In this document: positions 25,642 to 34,600 of the stretch, piece after piece | How positions within the stretch are numbered: position 1 is the stretch's first letter | Layout: the number at the start of each line of letters is the position of its first letter | Origin: an uncultured bacterium | Lineage (GTDB): Bacteria; Cyanobacteriota; Vampirovibrionia; Gastranaerophilales; Gastranaerophilaceae | NCBI GenBank assembly: GCA_902462155.1 | Contig: CABQAQ010000006.1 | Location: 1-64,000 of the forward strand | Length of the DNA: 64,000 nt | Direction of reading: 5' to 3' | Translations under genes and position numbers: made by a program | Notes under the pieces: generated by a model | The model's database searches: none | What the model was told of the DNA's origin: nothing | What the model saw: the letters and a program-made list of their open reading frames with translations, nothing else

Positions 25642-27843
25642 ATGAGGAAAATTAGATTTTTAAATATAATATCAGATATTTATACATCTTCAAAATGGGT
25701 TAATTTACTTATTTTCTTGTTATTTTCTATATTACTTACAGCGTTATTAGCATCTAAATATTTCTTTTTTCAGAGCTTAATTTCCGCAGAAGGAACAAGC
25801 TTAAAAGAAATAAAAGCCCCCAAAACTATAAAAGTTGTAGATACATTCAAAACAGAACAGTTAAAAAAAGAAGTAGCAGCAAAAGTAGATCCAATTCTTA
25901 CCCCAGCAGAAGATACTTATATAAAAAATAATCTGCTTTCTATATTTAATACTATAGAAAAAATTAGGCAAAGTGATGAATCTAATGAGATAAAAAGATC
26001 AAAAATTGAAGTTTTATTTTATATTTCTGATAATAGTACAAAGAATTATATACTTAATTATTTTTTATCGTCATCAGATGATACAATAAATGAAATAAAA
26101 CTAAAAGCCTCAGAGATACTGGATAATATATTAAAAGAAGGTATTACAGAAAAAATATTTGAAAAAGACAATATAAGTAGAATAATTTTTAAATATATGC
26201 CTCAGAATGTATCACAAGGGCAGATAAGGATAATAAGTGGACTTTTAGAACAAGTAATAATGCCAAATATGGTAGTAGATGAATTAGCGACCGAAATAGC
26301 TAGAAAAAATGCAGCCAATAGTGTAAGCCCATATATAATAAAATTTGAAAAAGGTGAGAATATTGTATTTCAAGGTGAACCGGTCACAAAAGTAAAAAGA
26401 GATGCCTTAAGTAAAGCAGGTTATAATGTTCTTGAGTTAAATTATCTTGGTTTATTTGGCATATATAATTTAGTTATCATAGGTATTTTAAGTTTAATAT
26501 ATTATTTACAATTTTTTGATAAAAAATATTTAGTAAGGAATTATCTATCTATAATAGGAATGCTGGTATTAATAATGGCAGCAATAGGAGCTACATTAAA
26601 TGATAGTTTATCAATATATTTACTACCGTTTGGAGCTTTTTCAATGCTACTTGCAATATTTACGAATCCAAGGATATCAATATTTGCATCAGTACTATTA
26701 GTTTCTATTATGGGAATAACTCTTCAAATTTCGACACCTGCGGTTGTAGTATTTTCGATAATAAGCTTAATTTCAGCTATATCAGCTTCAAGAATAAGGT
26801 ATTCAAGAAGGGTAGATTTAATAAAATCAGGTCTAGAAATATCTTTAGGTATGCTATTACTTATAAGCTGTACGTATATAATAGAGATGTGCGTAGTAGA
26901 TATATCTATGGATTTAATGATAAAAGATATAATTTCAGGGATATTTACCGGATTTTCAAGTGGTATAATAGTTTTAGGTTCAATTCCAATACTAGAGAGT
27001 GTGTTTAAAATAATCACGCCATTCGGTTTAGCAGAATTGGCTGATCATAATCAACCATTGCTAAAGCGATTACAATTTGAGGCACCTGGAACATTTGCAC
27101 ATTCTTTAGCTGTATCAAATTTATGTGAAGCAGCTTCAGAAGCTATAGGAGCTGATCCTATCTTAGCTAGAGTTGGAGCTCTCTACCACGATATAGGTAA
27201 ACTCAAACGTCCTTTATTCTTTGTAGAAAATCAATCTTATTTTGGTATAGATAATCCACATTCAAAACTTAATCCAAGATTAAGCAAAATGGTTATTATG
27301 GCTCATCCAAGAGATGGTATTGATCTTGCAAGAGAATATCATTTACCTTCACAAATCCAAGATTTTATTATTCAACATCACGGCGAAACACTTGCTTCTT
27401 ATTTTTATAATGAGGCAATAAAACAAGAAGGTATAGAAAATGTATCAAAAGATCAATTCAGATACTCAGGTCCAAAACCTAATACAAAAGAAACAGCTAT
27501 TTTAATGATAGTTGATGCTGTAGAATCAGCTTCCAGAACCTTAAAAGATTTCAGTCAAGAAGCTATTGATAATATGATCCAGAAAATTATTAATGATCGA
27601 CTAGAAGATGGTCAATTATCTGATAGTCCTCTTACTTTAAAAGATCTTAAAATTATATCAAGTACTCTAAATAGACTCTTAAGAGCTGCTCATCATCAAA
27701 GAGTAAAGTATCACGAAAATATTATACACGAACTTGAAAACAAAGGGTCAAAATTACCTAATACTCTGCTTGATGTTTTTATTGATGAAAAATTAAATAT
27801 GTTGGATAATGGAAAAAATATGAAAAATGAAAAAAATTCTTAA
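25642..27843 (+). CDS. pgpH: PgpH-type membrane HD phosphodiesterase (7TM-HD)
   Basis: The 733-residue membrane protein has an N-terminal transmembrane helix (about 20-42), a large extracytoplasmic 7TMR-HDED domain (about 45-260), roughly six to seven further transmembrane helices (265-450) and a C-terminal HD domain with ALYHDIGKLKRP (His516-Asp517). This is the architecture of PgpH, which degrades cyclic di-AMP. It overlaps ybeY by 17 bases, as in many bacteria. Substrate specificity is inferred from the family. Confidence 0.9.
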   Translation: MRKIRFLNIISDIYTSSKWVNLLIFLLFSILLTALLASKYFFFQSLISAEGTSLKEIKAPKTIKVVDTFKTEQLKKEVAAKVDPILTPAEDTYIKNNLLSIFNTIEKIRQSDESNEIKRSKIEVLFYISDNSTKNYILNYFLSSSDDTINEIKLKASEILDNILKEGITEKIFEKDNISRIIFKYMPQNVSQGQIRIISGLLEQVIMPNMVVDELATEIARKNAANSVSPYIIKFEKGENIVFQGEPVTKVKRDALSKAGYNVLELNYLGLFGIYNLVIIGILSLIYYLQFFDKKYLVRNYLSIIGMLVLIMAAIGATLNDSLSIYLLPFGAFSMLLAIFTNPRISIFASVLLVSIMGITLQISTPAVVVFSIISLISAISASRIRYSRRVDLIKSGLEISLGMLLLISCTYIIEMCVVDISMDLMIKDIISGIFTGFSSGIIVLGSIPILESVFKIITPFGLAELADHNQPLLKRLQFEAPGTFAHSLAVSNLCEAASEAIGADPILARVGALYHDIGKLKRPLFFVENQSYFGIDNPHSKLNPRLSKMVIMAHPRDGIDLAREYHLPSQIQDFIIQHHGETLASYFYNEAIKQEGIENVSKDQFRYSGPKPNTKETAILMIVDAVESASRTLKDFSQEAIDNMIQKIINDRLEDGQLSDSPLTLKDLKIISSTLNRLLRAAHHQRVKYHENIIHELENKGSKLPNTLLDVFIDEKLNMLDNGKNMKNEKNS

Positions 27844-28345
27844 TATTTTTATCGAGAATATATACAAAAATGAATCAATTTCTGATGATGAATTACAGTG
27901 TATACTTGAGAATACAAAAAAGATGACAGATTTTGCTCTTCAGAATCAAGAAATATATGAGAAAAGTGTACTTAATAATTATAAATTTTCAACTTTATGC
28001 TTTGATATTGTTTTCTGTAATGACGAATATATACATAAAATTAACTTAGAATACAGAGGTAAAGATAGGGCTACTGATGTCATTAGCTTTGCCATTTTTG
28101 CAGATTCACCGGAAGAGGAACGATTCATTTTTGATGATGAAGAAATTAATCTTGGAGAAATAATTATCTCTATAGATACGCTAAAAAAGCAAGCTTTAGA
28201 GAATAATGTCAGCATAAAAGACGAACTTTACTTTTTAATATCACACGGAATTTTGCATCTATTTGGTTTTGACCATCAAACAAACAAAGACTATAATGTT
28301 ATGATAAGTTACCAAAATGAGATGAGGAATACTGTAGATGTCTAA
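27827..28345 (+). CDS. ybeY: Endoribonuclease YbeY, rRNA maturation factor
   Basis: YbeY is a zinc-dependent RNase for 16S rRNA maturation. The 172 residues end with the H-x3-H-x5-H metal motif HGILHLFGFDH (His140, His144, His150). The usual R-DVISF signature is visible as RATDVISF. The start overlaps the end of the 7TM-HD gene and the end overlaps dgkA by 8 bases, so the three are translationally coupled. Confidence 0.95.
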   Translation: MKKILNIFIENIYKNESISDDELQCILENTKKMTDFALQNQEIYEKSVLNNYKFSTLCFDIVFCNDEYIHKINLEYRGKDRATDVISFAIFADSPEEERFIFDDEEINLGEIIISIDTLKKQALENNVSIKDELYFLISHGILHLFGFDHQTNKDYNVMISYQNEMRNTVDV

Positions 28346-28718
28346 ATATGGTGGGAAGAATTTTTTTTCAAGTGTGAATTTTGCTTTTCGAGGTTTAAAA
28401 TTGGTAGTTAAATCACAAAAGAACTTTCGAAGGCAAATATTTTCAGGGATTTTTATCTTAATATTAGCTTGGATTTTAAAATTCTCTTATATAGAATATT
28501 GTATATTACTTTTAGTCATTAGTTTTATCCTAGTGTGCGAAATGTTTAATTCTGTATTCGAATTTACACTTGATGCTTATACTAAAAATAAGTACTCAAA
28601 ACTTGTAGAAATGGCAAAAGATATTGCTGCCGGATCTGTATTAACTGCTACAATTTTTTCTAGTTTTATTGGTTTTATTTTATTTATAAATAAAATCTAT
28701 ATTTTATTTATAAAATAG
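28338..28718 (+). CDS. dgkA: Diacylglycerol or undecaprenol kinase
   Basis: The 126-residue integral membrane kinase has an N-terminal amphipathic helix (FFSSVNFAFRGLKLVVKSQKN), three transmembrane helices and the signature EMFNSVFEFTLDAY with the KDIAAGSVL motif. Family members phosphorylate diacylglycerol or undecaprenol, recycling the lipid carrier for cell-wall synthesis. The position after ybeY is a common arrangement. Substrate is not decided by the sequence. Confidence 0.9.
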   Translation: MSKYGGKNFFSSVNFAFRGLKLVVKSQKNFRRQIFSGIFILILAWILKFSYIEYCILLLVISFILVCEMFNSVFEFTLDAYTKNKYSKLVEMAKDIAAGSVLTATIFSSFIGFILFINKIYILFIK

Positions 28719-28764
28719 TGTAAAATATATTTAATTAAAGGTAAGTATAAGAAGGAAGAAAAAT

Positions 28765-29991
28765 ATGATAATACCAAGTATTGATTTAATGGGAGGTAAA
28801 GTAGTTCAACTAAAGCAAGGAAAAGATAAAGTTCTTGAACGTAGCGATTATATAGAATTAGCAAAATATTATTCTAGATTTGGAGAAATAGCTGTAATTG
28901 ATTTAGATGCAGCTATGGGATCAGGAAATAATGAGGAAATAATAAAAGAATTATGTAAGATAGCACCTTGCAGAGTAGGTGGAGGAATCCGTGACATAGA
29001 GAAAGCAAGAAGGATATTATCTTATGGAGCAAAGAAAGTCATTGTTGGGACAGCGGCTTCTGAGGAATTTTTAAGCAAATTACCCAAAAATAATGTTATT
29101 GTAGCTATAGATACAAAAAATGGTAAGATTGCAACTCAAGGTTGGAAAGAGGTTGTAGATTATACTGCTTCTGATTTTGTTAAACGATTTGATAATTTAT
29201 GTTCCGGATATCTATATACTATTGTTGAAAAAGAAGGTATGATGCAAGGATGCGATATGCACGCAATAAGCAATATTCGTAGCTTGACGAATCTGGAATT
29301 AACTGCTGCAGGTGGTATTTCTAGTGTTGATGAGATACTTAAGCTTCAGAAAATGAACGTTTCATCTCAATTAGGTATGTCTATTTATACTAATAAATTA
29401 AGTCTTGAAGAGGCTTTCTGTTATTGTCTTGATTTTGAGAAGCAAAACGGACTAATACCTACTATTGTTCAAGATTTTCATTCCAAACAAGTGCTCATGC
29501 TTGGATATTCCAACTTAGAATCTGTAAAATTATCTTTATCTTCCGGTAGGGCTACTTATTTCTCTCGTTCTAGAAATAAACTATGGACAAAAGGTGAAAC
29601 TTCCGGTAATACTCAAACTCTATTACAAGCCAGATTTGATTGTGATAGAGATACCCTCCTTTATAAAGTTATTCAAAAAGGTAATGCTTGTCATTTAAAT
29701 AAGTTCTCTTGCTTTGAAGATAAAGAATTTAATATTAATGATCTATACAAAGTGCTTTTAGACAGAAAACTTAAATTACCTGAAAATTCTTATACTGCGA
29801 AATTATTTAAAGATAGAAGTCTACTTAATTCTAAAATTCTAGAAGAAGCTTCTGAAGTTACTGATTTTGAAAATGGGGAAGATGATTTAGCTTGGGAAGC
29901 CGCCGATCTTACTTATTTTGTTTTAACACTTATGGCTCAAAATAATGTAACTCCTCAAGAGGTTTTAAATAACTTAGCTTCTAGGACTTAA
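28765..29991 (+). CDS. HisA-HisI-HisE trifunctional histidine synthesis fusion
   Basis: The 408-residue protein joins three histidine-pathway enzymes. Residues 1-223 are HisA, a TIM barrel with the catalytic Asp7 (PSIDL) and Asp116 (AIDTKNG). Residues 228-320 are HisI, PRA-cyclohydrolase, with RSRNKLWTKGETSGN (268-282), DCDRD (292-296) and zinc cysteines Cys309 and Cys316. Residues 325-408 are HisE, PRA-pyrophosphohydrolase, with EEASEV and EAADLTYF. HisIE fusions are common, while one that also carries HisA at the N-terminus is unusual. A GAAGGAAG site precedes the ATG. All active-site motifs appear intact. Confidence 0.9.
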   Translation: MIIPSIDLMGGKVVQLKQGKDKVLERSDYIELAKYYSRFGEIAVIDLDAAMGSGNNEEIIKELCKIAPCRVGGGIRDIEKARRILSYGAKKVIVGTAASEEFLSKLPKNNVIVAIDTKNGKIATQGWKEVVDYTASDFVKRFDNLCSGYLYTIVEKEGMMQGCDMHAISNIRSLTNLELTAAGGISSVDEILKLQKMNVSSQLGMSIYTNKLSLEEAFCYCLDFEKQNGLIPTIVQDFHSKQVLMLGYSNLESVKLSLSSGRATYFSRSRNKLWTKGETSGNTQTLLQARFDCDRDTLLYKVIQKGNACHLNKFSCFEDKEFNINDLYKVLLDRKLKLPENSYTAKLFKDRSLLNSKILEEASEVTDFENGEDDLAWEAADLTYFVLTLMAQNNVTPQEVLNNLASRT

Positions 29992-30026
29992 TTTTTTATT
30001 TTTTATAAATTTTAGATTTTATTATT

Positions 30027-30079
30027 AAAAAAAAGATCTTTCTATAGAGTTTTAAACTTTTTATAGAAAGATCTTTTTT
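30027..30079 (+). terminator. Terminator of the HisA-I-E gene
   Basis: Arms of about 18 bp, AAAAAAGATCTTTCTATA and its complement (30027-30046 and 30062-30079), enclose a loop of about 15 bases, with a T-run after the second arm. Confidence 0.85.
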
Positions 30080-30197
30080 AGTTTTTACTTTAAAATCCCC
30101 CACTTGTTTATATAAAAAAGAATAACGTTTATTTTTTATTTTTTAAGTATCTTTAAATTGTATTAAAAATAAAGATGATTACTTAAATATTTAGGGT

Positions 30198-30833
30198 ATG
30201 ATTTTCGTGAATAATTTTTTTAAAAATAAATATAAATCTTACAATCTAGAAGACTTAATTATTGAAGCTCAAAATGATAAAACCGAAGCTTTAGAAGAAC
30301 TTATTTCAAGGTTTCAAAAAACAGTATATGCAACTTTATACTACTTAGACAATAGCAATAATAATCAAAACACTTTAGATTTAAGTCAAGAAGTACTTCT
30401 TCGAGTTGCAAAAAATATAAAGACATTAAAGAATCCAAAATGTTTTAAAAGTTGGCTAAACAATATAATTACAAATGTATTTTATGACCAAATAAGAAAA
30501 AAGAATAGGAACCCTGATATTGTATCAATCGATTCATTTTATCAAAAAGATGATATGACAACAGATCCAATAACAAATCCTGCAAAAGAGATCTGTGATA
30601 TAAAACGTATACCTCTTGAGGAAACTTTAGACAAAGAATTGTCACAAATCATTGAGGAATCTATACATAAATTACCTGAAAGATTCAGATTAGCTATTGT
30701 GTTAAGAGAATTTCAAGGACTTAGCTATGAGCAGATAGCTAAAATAACGCAATCTAATATAGGCACAGTAAAATCTCGTATTGCTCGGGCAAGAAATCAA
30801 TTACAGAAATCATTGAAATCATATATTGCTTAG
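30198..30833 (+). CDS. ECF-type RNA polymerase sigma factor
   Basis: The 211-residue sigma factor has region 2 (ALEELISRFQKTVYATLYYL, LDLSQEVLLRVAKNIKTLKNPKCFKSWLNNI) and region 4 (LPERFRLAIVLREFQGLSYEQIAKITQSNIGTVKSRIARARNQL, shown here in shortened form as its helix-turn-helix around SYEQIAKI). It is followed 36 bases later by its likely anti-sigma factor. A GTG at 30207 is an alternative start because the AGGG site is only one base from the ATG at 30198 but about 10 from the GTG. Target genes are not visible. Confidence 0.92.
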   Translation: MIFVNNFFKNKYKSYNLEDLIIEAQNDKTEALEELISRFQKTVYATLYYLDNSNNNQNTLDLSQEVLLRVAKNIKTLKNPKCFKSWLNNIITNVFYDQIRKKNRNPDIVSIDSFYQKDDMTTDPITNPAKEICDIKRIPLEETLDKELSQIIEESIHKLPERFRLAIVLREFQGLSYEQIAKITQSNIGTVKSRIARARNQLQKSLKSYIA

Positions 30834-30869
30834 AATTATTAATAAAAGAAAGTTAAGGTTTAATATAAT

Positions 30870-31493
30870 ATGACAAAAACTAATGATACGTGTAAAAAAG
30901 TTTCTTCTTTATTATCGCTTTACTTAGATAATAGATTATCCGATGAGGCAAAAAAGTACGTTTCTAACCATTTAATGATTTGCCAAGAATGTAATAAAAA
31001 ATTTCAAGATTTAAAGAATCTTGTAAAAAATATTAGAATATCTTACGCAAAATTTAAAAAAGATCTTTCTATAGATCATACTCAATTTTTTTCAATAAGA
31101 GATTATGAAAATTTTTATTCTAATATCTCCGCATATATGGACAATGAATTAACAGAGGATGACAAAGTAAAATTTGAAGATTATTTAAAAAAGTCAAAAG
31201 CTGCTGCTTCTGACTTAGAGTCTTTTTTTTCTATACAGAAATTATTAAAACAAGCTTTCCTTGAAAAACAGAGGATGAGTAATAATAAGGAATATAAAAA
31301 TATAATTAAGCTTTTAAATTTTCAAGATGAATATAAAAGAACAAATAATTTTAAAAATATTGTCGCTGTTTTTCTTATACTTATTATAGGTATCTCAATA
31401 TTTATTTCATTCAACTTTGTAGATTTCTCTGAAAAGTTTAGTAACTTACAAAAAGATGTATATGTATATTTTAATAGCGAATCACCCTATTAA
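30870..31493 (+). CDS. Membrane anti-sigma factor with zinc-finger (ZAS) domain
   Basis: The 207-residue protein has an N-terminal HxxxCxxC zinc anti-sigma motif (NHLMICQEC) and one transmembrane helix near the C-terminus (about 168-188, VAVFLILIIGISIFI). A second region (about 85-125) repeats the ZAS helical pattern (SAYMDNELTEDD) without the cysteines. It directly follows the ECF sigma gene, so it most likely holds that factor at the membrane. The short C-terminal tail of about 20 residues would be extracytoplasmic. Confidence 0.88.
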   Translation: MTKTNDTCKKVSSLLSLYLDNRLSDEAKKYVSNHLMICQECNKKFQDLKNLVKNIRISYAKFKKDLSIDHTQFFSIRDYENFYSNISAYMDNELTEDDKVKFEDYLKKSKAAASDLESFFSIQKLLKQAFLEKQRMSNNKEYKNIIKLLNFQDEYKRTNNFKNIVAVFLILIIGISIFISFNFVDFSEKFSNLQKDVYVYFNSESPY

Positions 31494-31502
31494 AGTTCTA
31501 TT

Positions 31503-32441
31503 TTAGAGTCTGACTTTTAATGCTTGCAGTATCATTTCTAAATCCAGATTCAAAAGACTCTCCATTTCACCTTTCATTGCAAGACCACATTTTTTACATA
31601 GATTCTTTTCCTTGCCTTGACATTGTTTAAAGTATTCTGAGTTTGGCATAATAAAATTTGTAATAAAACATTTTTCGCCTAGATTGTTATTATTCTTATT
31701 ATCTGTATTGTAATTTTCAAAATGTCTTCTCATTGATTTAAGTCCTGAAATACTATTCATTATAGGATAATTTTTCTTTTTTAATTCTATTATCTGATCT
31801 ATTATTTTTATTTTTTCTATATTATTTACATAAAGCTCTGAATCTTGCTTCTCATTTACAGGAGTATAAAAATTTAAAGCTATTGATTTTATTTTTTTAT
31901 GACCTTTAACAAATAAAATAGTATCTTTTACCTGATGTTTATTTATATTACTTATAGTCATATTTACATTAATATTTTTATGATCAGAACTATTTATATT
32001 ATCTATCAGTTTCTCAAAAGAATTTACCCCACGATTTAAATTATGAATATCATATAATCCATCTAAGCTTACCCAGACCATATCAGCCATTGTACTAATT
32101 TTATTAGTACCATTAGTTGTTATAGTAACTTGATGAAATCCTAGATTTTTTGCATAGCAGACTATATCATCTAATGTGTTATCTTTATCCTTCCATAAAG
32201 TTGGTTCTCCACCTTCAAGATCCAAAAAACGAGATCCCATTTTATAACAATCTTCTATCTCTTTCTTTATAATGTCATAAGATTTACTTATCGGAATATA
32301 ATCATCCGAATGAATAATACAACAATGTTTACATTGTAAATTACAAATAGAGTTTATAAAAAGTACCGACTGAAGAGGTAATTTTTTTTTCAAGAATTTT
32401 ATTTTACAATACCATAAAAAATAATATAGAAATCTAAACAT
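31503..32441 (-). CDS. Radical SAM protein of unknown substrate
   Basis: The 312-residue protein carries the radical SAM CxxxCxxC cluster motif (Cys33, Cys37, Cys40), followed by the LEGGEPTLW and TTNGTN segments typical of the fold. Near the C-terminus additional cysteines (CQGKEKNLCKKC) could bind an auxiliary iron-sulfur cluster. It is 11 bases downstream of a UbiA prenyltransferase gene and on the same strand, so it probably acts on the same lipid or quinone-like product. The substrate is not known. Confidence 0.85.
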   Translation of the reverse strand: MFRFLYYFLWYCKIKFLKKKLPLQSVLFINSICNLQCKHCCIIHSDDYIPISKSYDIIKKEIEDCYKMGSRFLDLEGGEPTLWKDKDNTLDDIVCYAKNLGFHQVTITTNGTNKISTMADMVWVSLDGLYDIHNLNRGVNSFEKLIDNINSSDHKNINVNMTISNINKHQVKDTILFVKGHKKIKSIALNFYTPVNEKQDSELYVNNIEKIKIIDQIIELKKKNYPIMNSISGLKSMRRHFENYNTDNKNNNNLGEKCFITNFIMPNSEYFKQCQGKEKNLCKKCGLAMKGEMESLLNLDLEMILQALKVRL

Positions 32442-32452
32442 ATACCCTTTAA

Positions 32453-33460
32453 TTACATTATTAACAGATAAGAAATAATAAATAGAATAACATAGAAAGT
32501 AACAAGATTACGAGCTAAAAACCATCTATAAAAAAACCAATCTATACCTAGAGTCTGATATAGAGAATATCTTTCCATTGGAATATCTAAGAATTTTTCT
32601 CTTATAGGTAATTCATCAGGATTTTTTATATAATTATACATAGATAGTAATAATCTTATAGCGATTATAGCTGATAAGAATGTTAAAATGACCATTTTAG
32701 GGAAAATATTGAAATAAATACCTAACCCCGTAAGAAAATATACAAATAAAAGCATAATTACTTGAAAAATAAAAGCATTTTTTTCAGATCCCATAAGAAT
32801 AGCAAATGTTTTTTTACCGGCAGCTTTATCGGGATTAAAATCCATAATAGAATGAGTATACAAAATATTCATAACTAAAATTCCAATGATAACAGAGGTA
32901 AGATAAATTTGATTATTTAAAATTCCCCCAGAAGTTAAAGCAGCCCCAATCAGAATTAAAGGACCAAAAATAATAGCAATAACAATTTCTCCTAAACCAT
33001 GATAACTTAAAGAAAATGGCTTCATAGAATAGAAAAAACCTAGTATAGCAACAATAATAGGTATTAAAAGAATTTTATATCCTCTATAACAAGATATTAT
33101 AATTCCAAATAAACAAGAAATTAATAACAAGCTAAAAACAAAAATTAACACCTTTTTCCAAGTAGTTTTATTTTCTTCTATATAAAAGCATTTTTTTGCT
33201 CTGGCTCTTACACCTCCATTAATCATCTCTTTTCTTATTTTTACGTGTCCATTTTTATAATCAAAATAATCATCTAAAATATTAAAAGCCAAATGAGCCA
33301 AAATAACACCCATAAGCCCTAAGAAAGCTAAGAAAAAATTTATCCTAGTATAATATAAGGTAATTACACACCCGAGTAAATAAGGCATAATACTTTGTGG
33401 TAAGGATTGATATCTGCCTACATTCAACCAAAATTTTATTGGATTATTTTTTTTCCCCAT
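32453..33460 (-). CDS. UbiA family prenyltransferase
   Basis: The 335-residue membrane protein has about nine hydrophobic helices and two Asp-rich prenyl-diphosphate motifs, NILDDYFDYKNG (60-71) and DFNPDKAAGKK. These are the hallmarks of UbiA enzymes (MenA, UbiA and others) that attach an isoprenoid to an aromatic or other acceptor. The acceptor is unclear: no menaquinone genes lie nearby. It is cotranscribed with the radical SAM gene downstream. Confidence 0.88.
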   Translation of the reverse strand: MGKKNNPIKFWLNVGRYQSLPQSIMPYLLGCVITLYYTRINFFLAFLGLMGVILAHLAFNILDDYFDYKNGHVKIRKEMINGGVRARAKKCFYIEENKTTWKKVLIFVFSLLLISCLFGIIISCYRGYKILLIPIIVAILGFFYSMKPFSLSYHGLGEIVIAIIFGPLILIGAALTSGGILNNQIYLTSVIIGILVMNILYTHSIMDFNPDKAAGKKTFAILMGSEKNAFIFQVIMLLFVYFLTGLGIYFNIFPKMVILTFLSAIIAIRLLLSMYNYIKNPDELPIREKFLDIPMERYSLYQTLGIDWFFYRWFLARNLVTFYVILFIISYLLIM

Positions 33461-33693
33461 GTTCCACCATATTTTTCCATAATGTATTTTATTATAATAA
33501 CATATTTCTATTCGTAATAATATATCTTTACATTACAATACAGGCTATAATTTATAAAAACTTCATAAAAATTTATAAAAAAAATGTAAAAAATGGTAAA
33601 AGAGTAATTGTAATAAAAATAAATTTAATATATCCTATATCTAAATGAGAATTAAACATTTTTTAATTAATGTTTATAAAATGGGGTATTAAA

Positions 33694-34575
33694 ATGTCAG
33701 AAGAAACATCTATAAAATTAGTTGATTTAAGTAATATAAATAATACAAGCGACTTAATTTCTAGTTTATCAAAAATATTACTTGAAAATAAATTAGGAAA
33801 TAAGAACTTTTCTCTAAATTTAGGGTCTATAGATCTTAATTATTCACAACTAAATAGCTTAATACTTCTAATTAATGCAGAAAACGCTTCATTAGTAAAT
33901 ATAAGTACTGACTCGAATATTACATATAACTCAGCTATAGAACTTAATCTATTAGTTACTAGAATAAATGAAAACGTAAAAGAGGATACAGAAGAGAATA
34001 TAAATGTTGAATCAGAGAATCAATTTATAACAATTGAGAATCCCCATAAAACAAATGCTCCAGAAGAAAATTCCTTTGATGGGGATCTAATTCAGGATAA
34101 GAATCCAGAAGATGATAAAAAAGAAGCAGAAATAAAACTTGCCTCAATCCTTCAAGAACAAGATTTGGATAATACCGAAATAGAAAAAAATAATAATAGT
34201 TTATCAAAAGAAGATATAGAAATATTAAAAGCCCCTACATTATATATAAAGCAGACATTAAGATCGGGGCAATGTCTAAATTACGATGGGAATATATTAA
34301 TTATAGGGGATTGCAAGCCCGGAAGTGAAATTACGGCTAAATATGATATAACAGTATTTGGTAAATTATCAGGTATAGCTCATGCCGGATGTAAGGGTAA
34401 TAAAAGAGCAAAAGTAAGAGCACTTGAACTAAACCCTATTCAACTAAGGATAGCAGATTGTTATAGTCGTAGACCTGATTGTCCAAATATAATACCAAAT
34501 GAGAAAAAAACAAATAATCAAGCAGAAGAAGCAAAAATTGTAAATAATCAAATAAAGATATATAAAATAATATAG
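33694..34575 (+). CDS. minC: Septum site-determining protein MinC
   Basis: MinC inhibits FtsZ ring assembly away from mid-cell. I chose the ATG at 33694 (293 residues) because it has a GGGG site seven bases upstream. The C-terminal ~100 residues form the MinC beta-helix domain with LRSGQCLNYDGNILIIGD and GKLSGIAHAGCKGN. The N-terminal domain is weakly conserved, and a Glu/Asn-rich linker of about 80 residues separates the two, longer than usual. minD follows 25 bases later. Confidence 0.92.
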   Translation: MSEETSIKLVDLSNINNTSDLISSLSKILLENKLGNKNFSLNLGSIDLNYSQLNSLILLINAENASLVNISTDSNITYNSAIELNLLVTRINENVKEDTEENINVESENQFITIENPHKTNAPEENSFDGDLIQDKNPEDDKKEAEIKLASILQEQDLDNTEIEKNNNSLSKEDIEILKAPTLYIKQTLRSGQCLNYDGNILIIGDCKPGSEITAKYDITVFGKLSGIAHAGCKGNKRAKVRALELNPIQLRIADCYSRRPDCPNIIPNEKKTNNQAEEAKIVNNQIKIYKII

Positions 34576-34600
34576 TCATAAACAAAAGGAGTGAGATTGA

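Noticed and set aside
30029..31074. A 19-base identical sequence in the HisA-I-E terminator (30029-30047) and inside the anti-sigma gene (31056-31074)
   Set aside because: It is AT-rich and includes a BglII-like palindrome; one copy is in a coding frame. Chance or a trivial duplication is more likely than a regulatory link.
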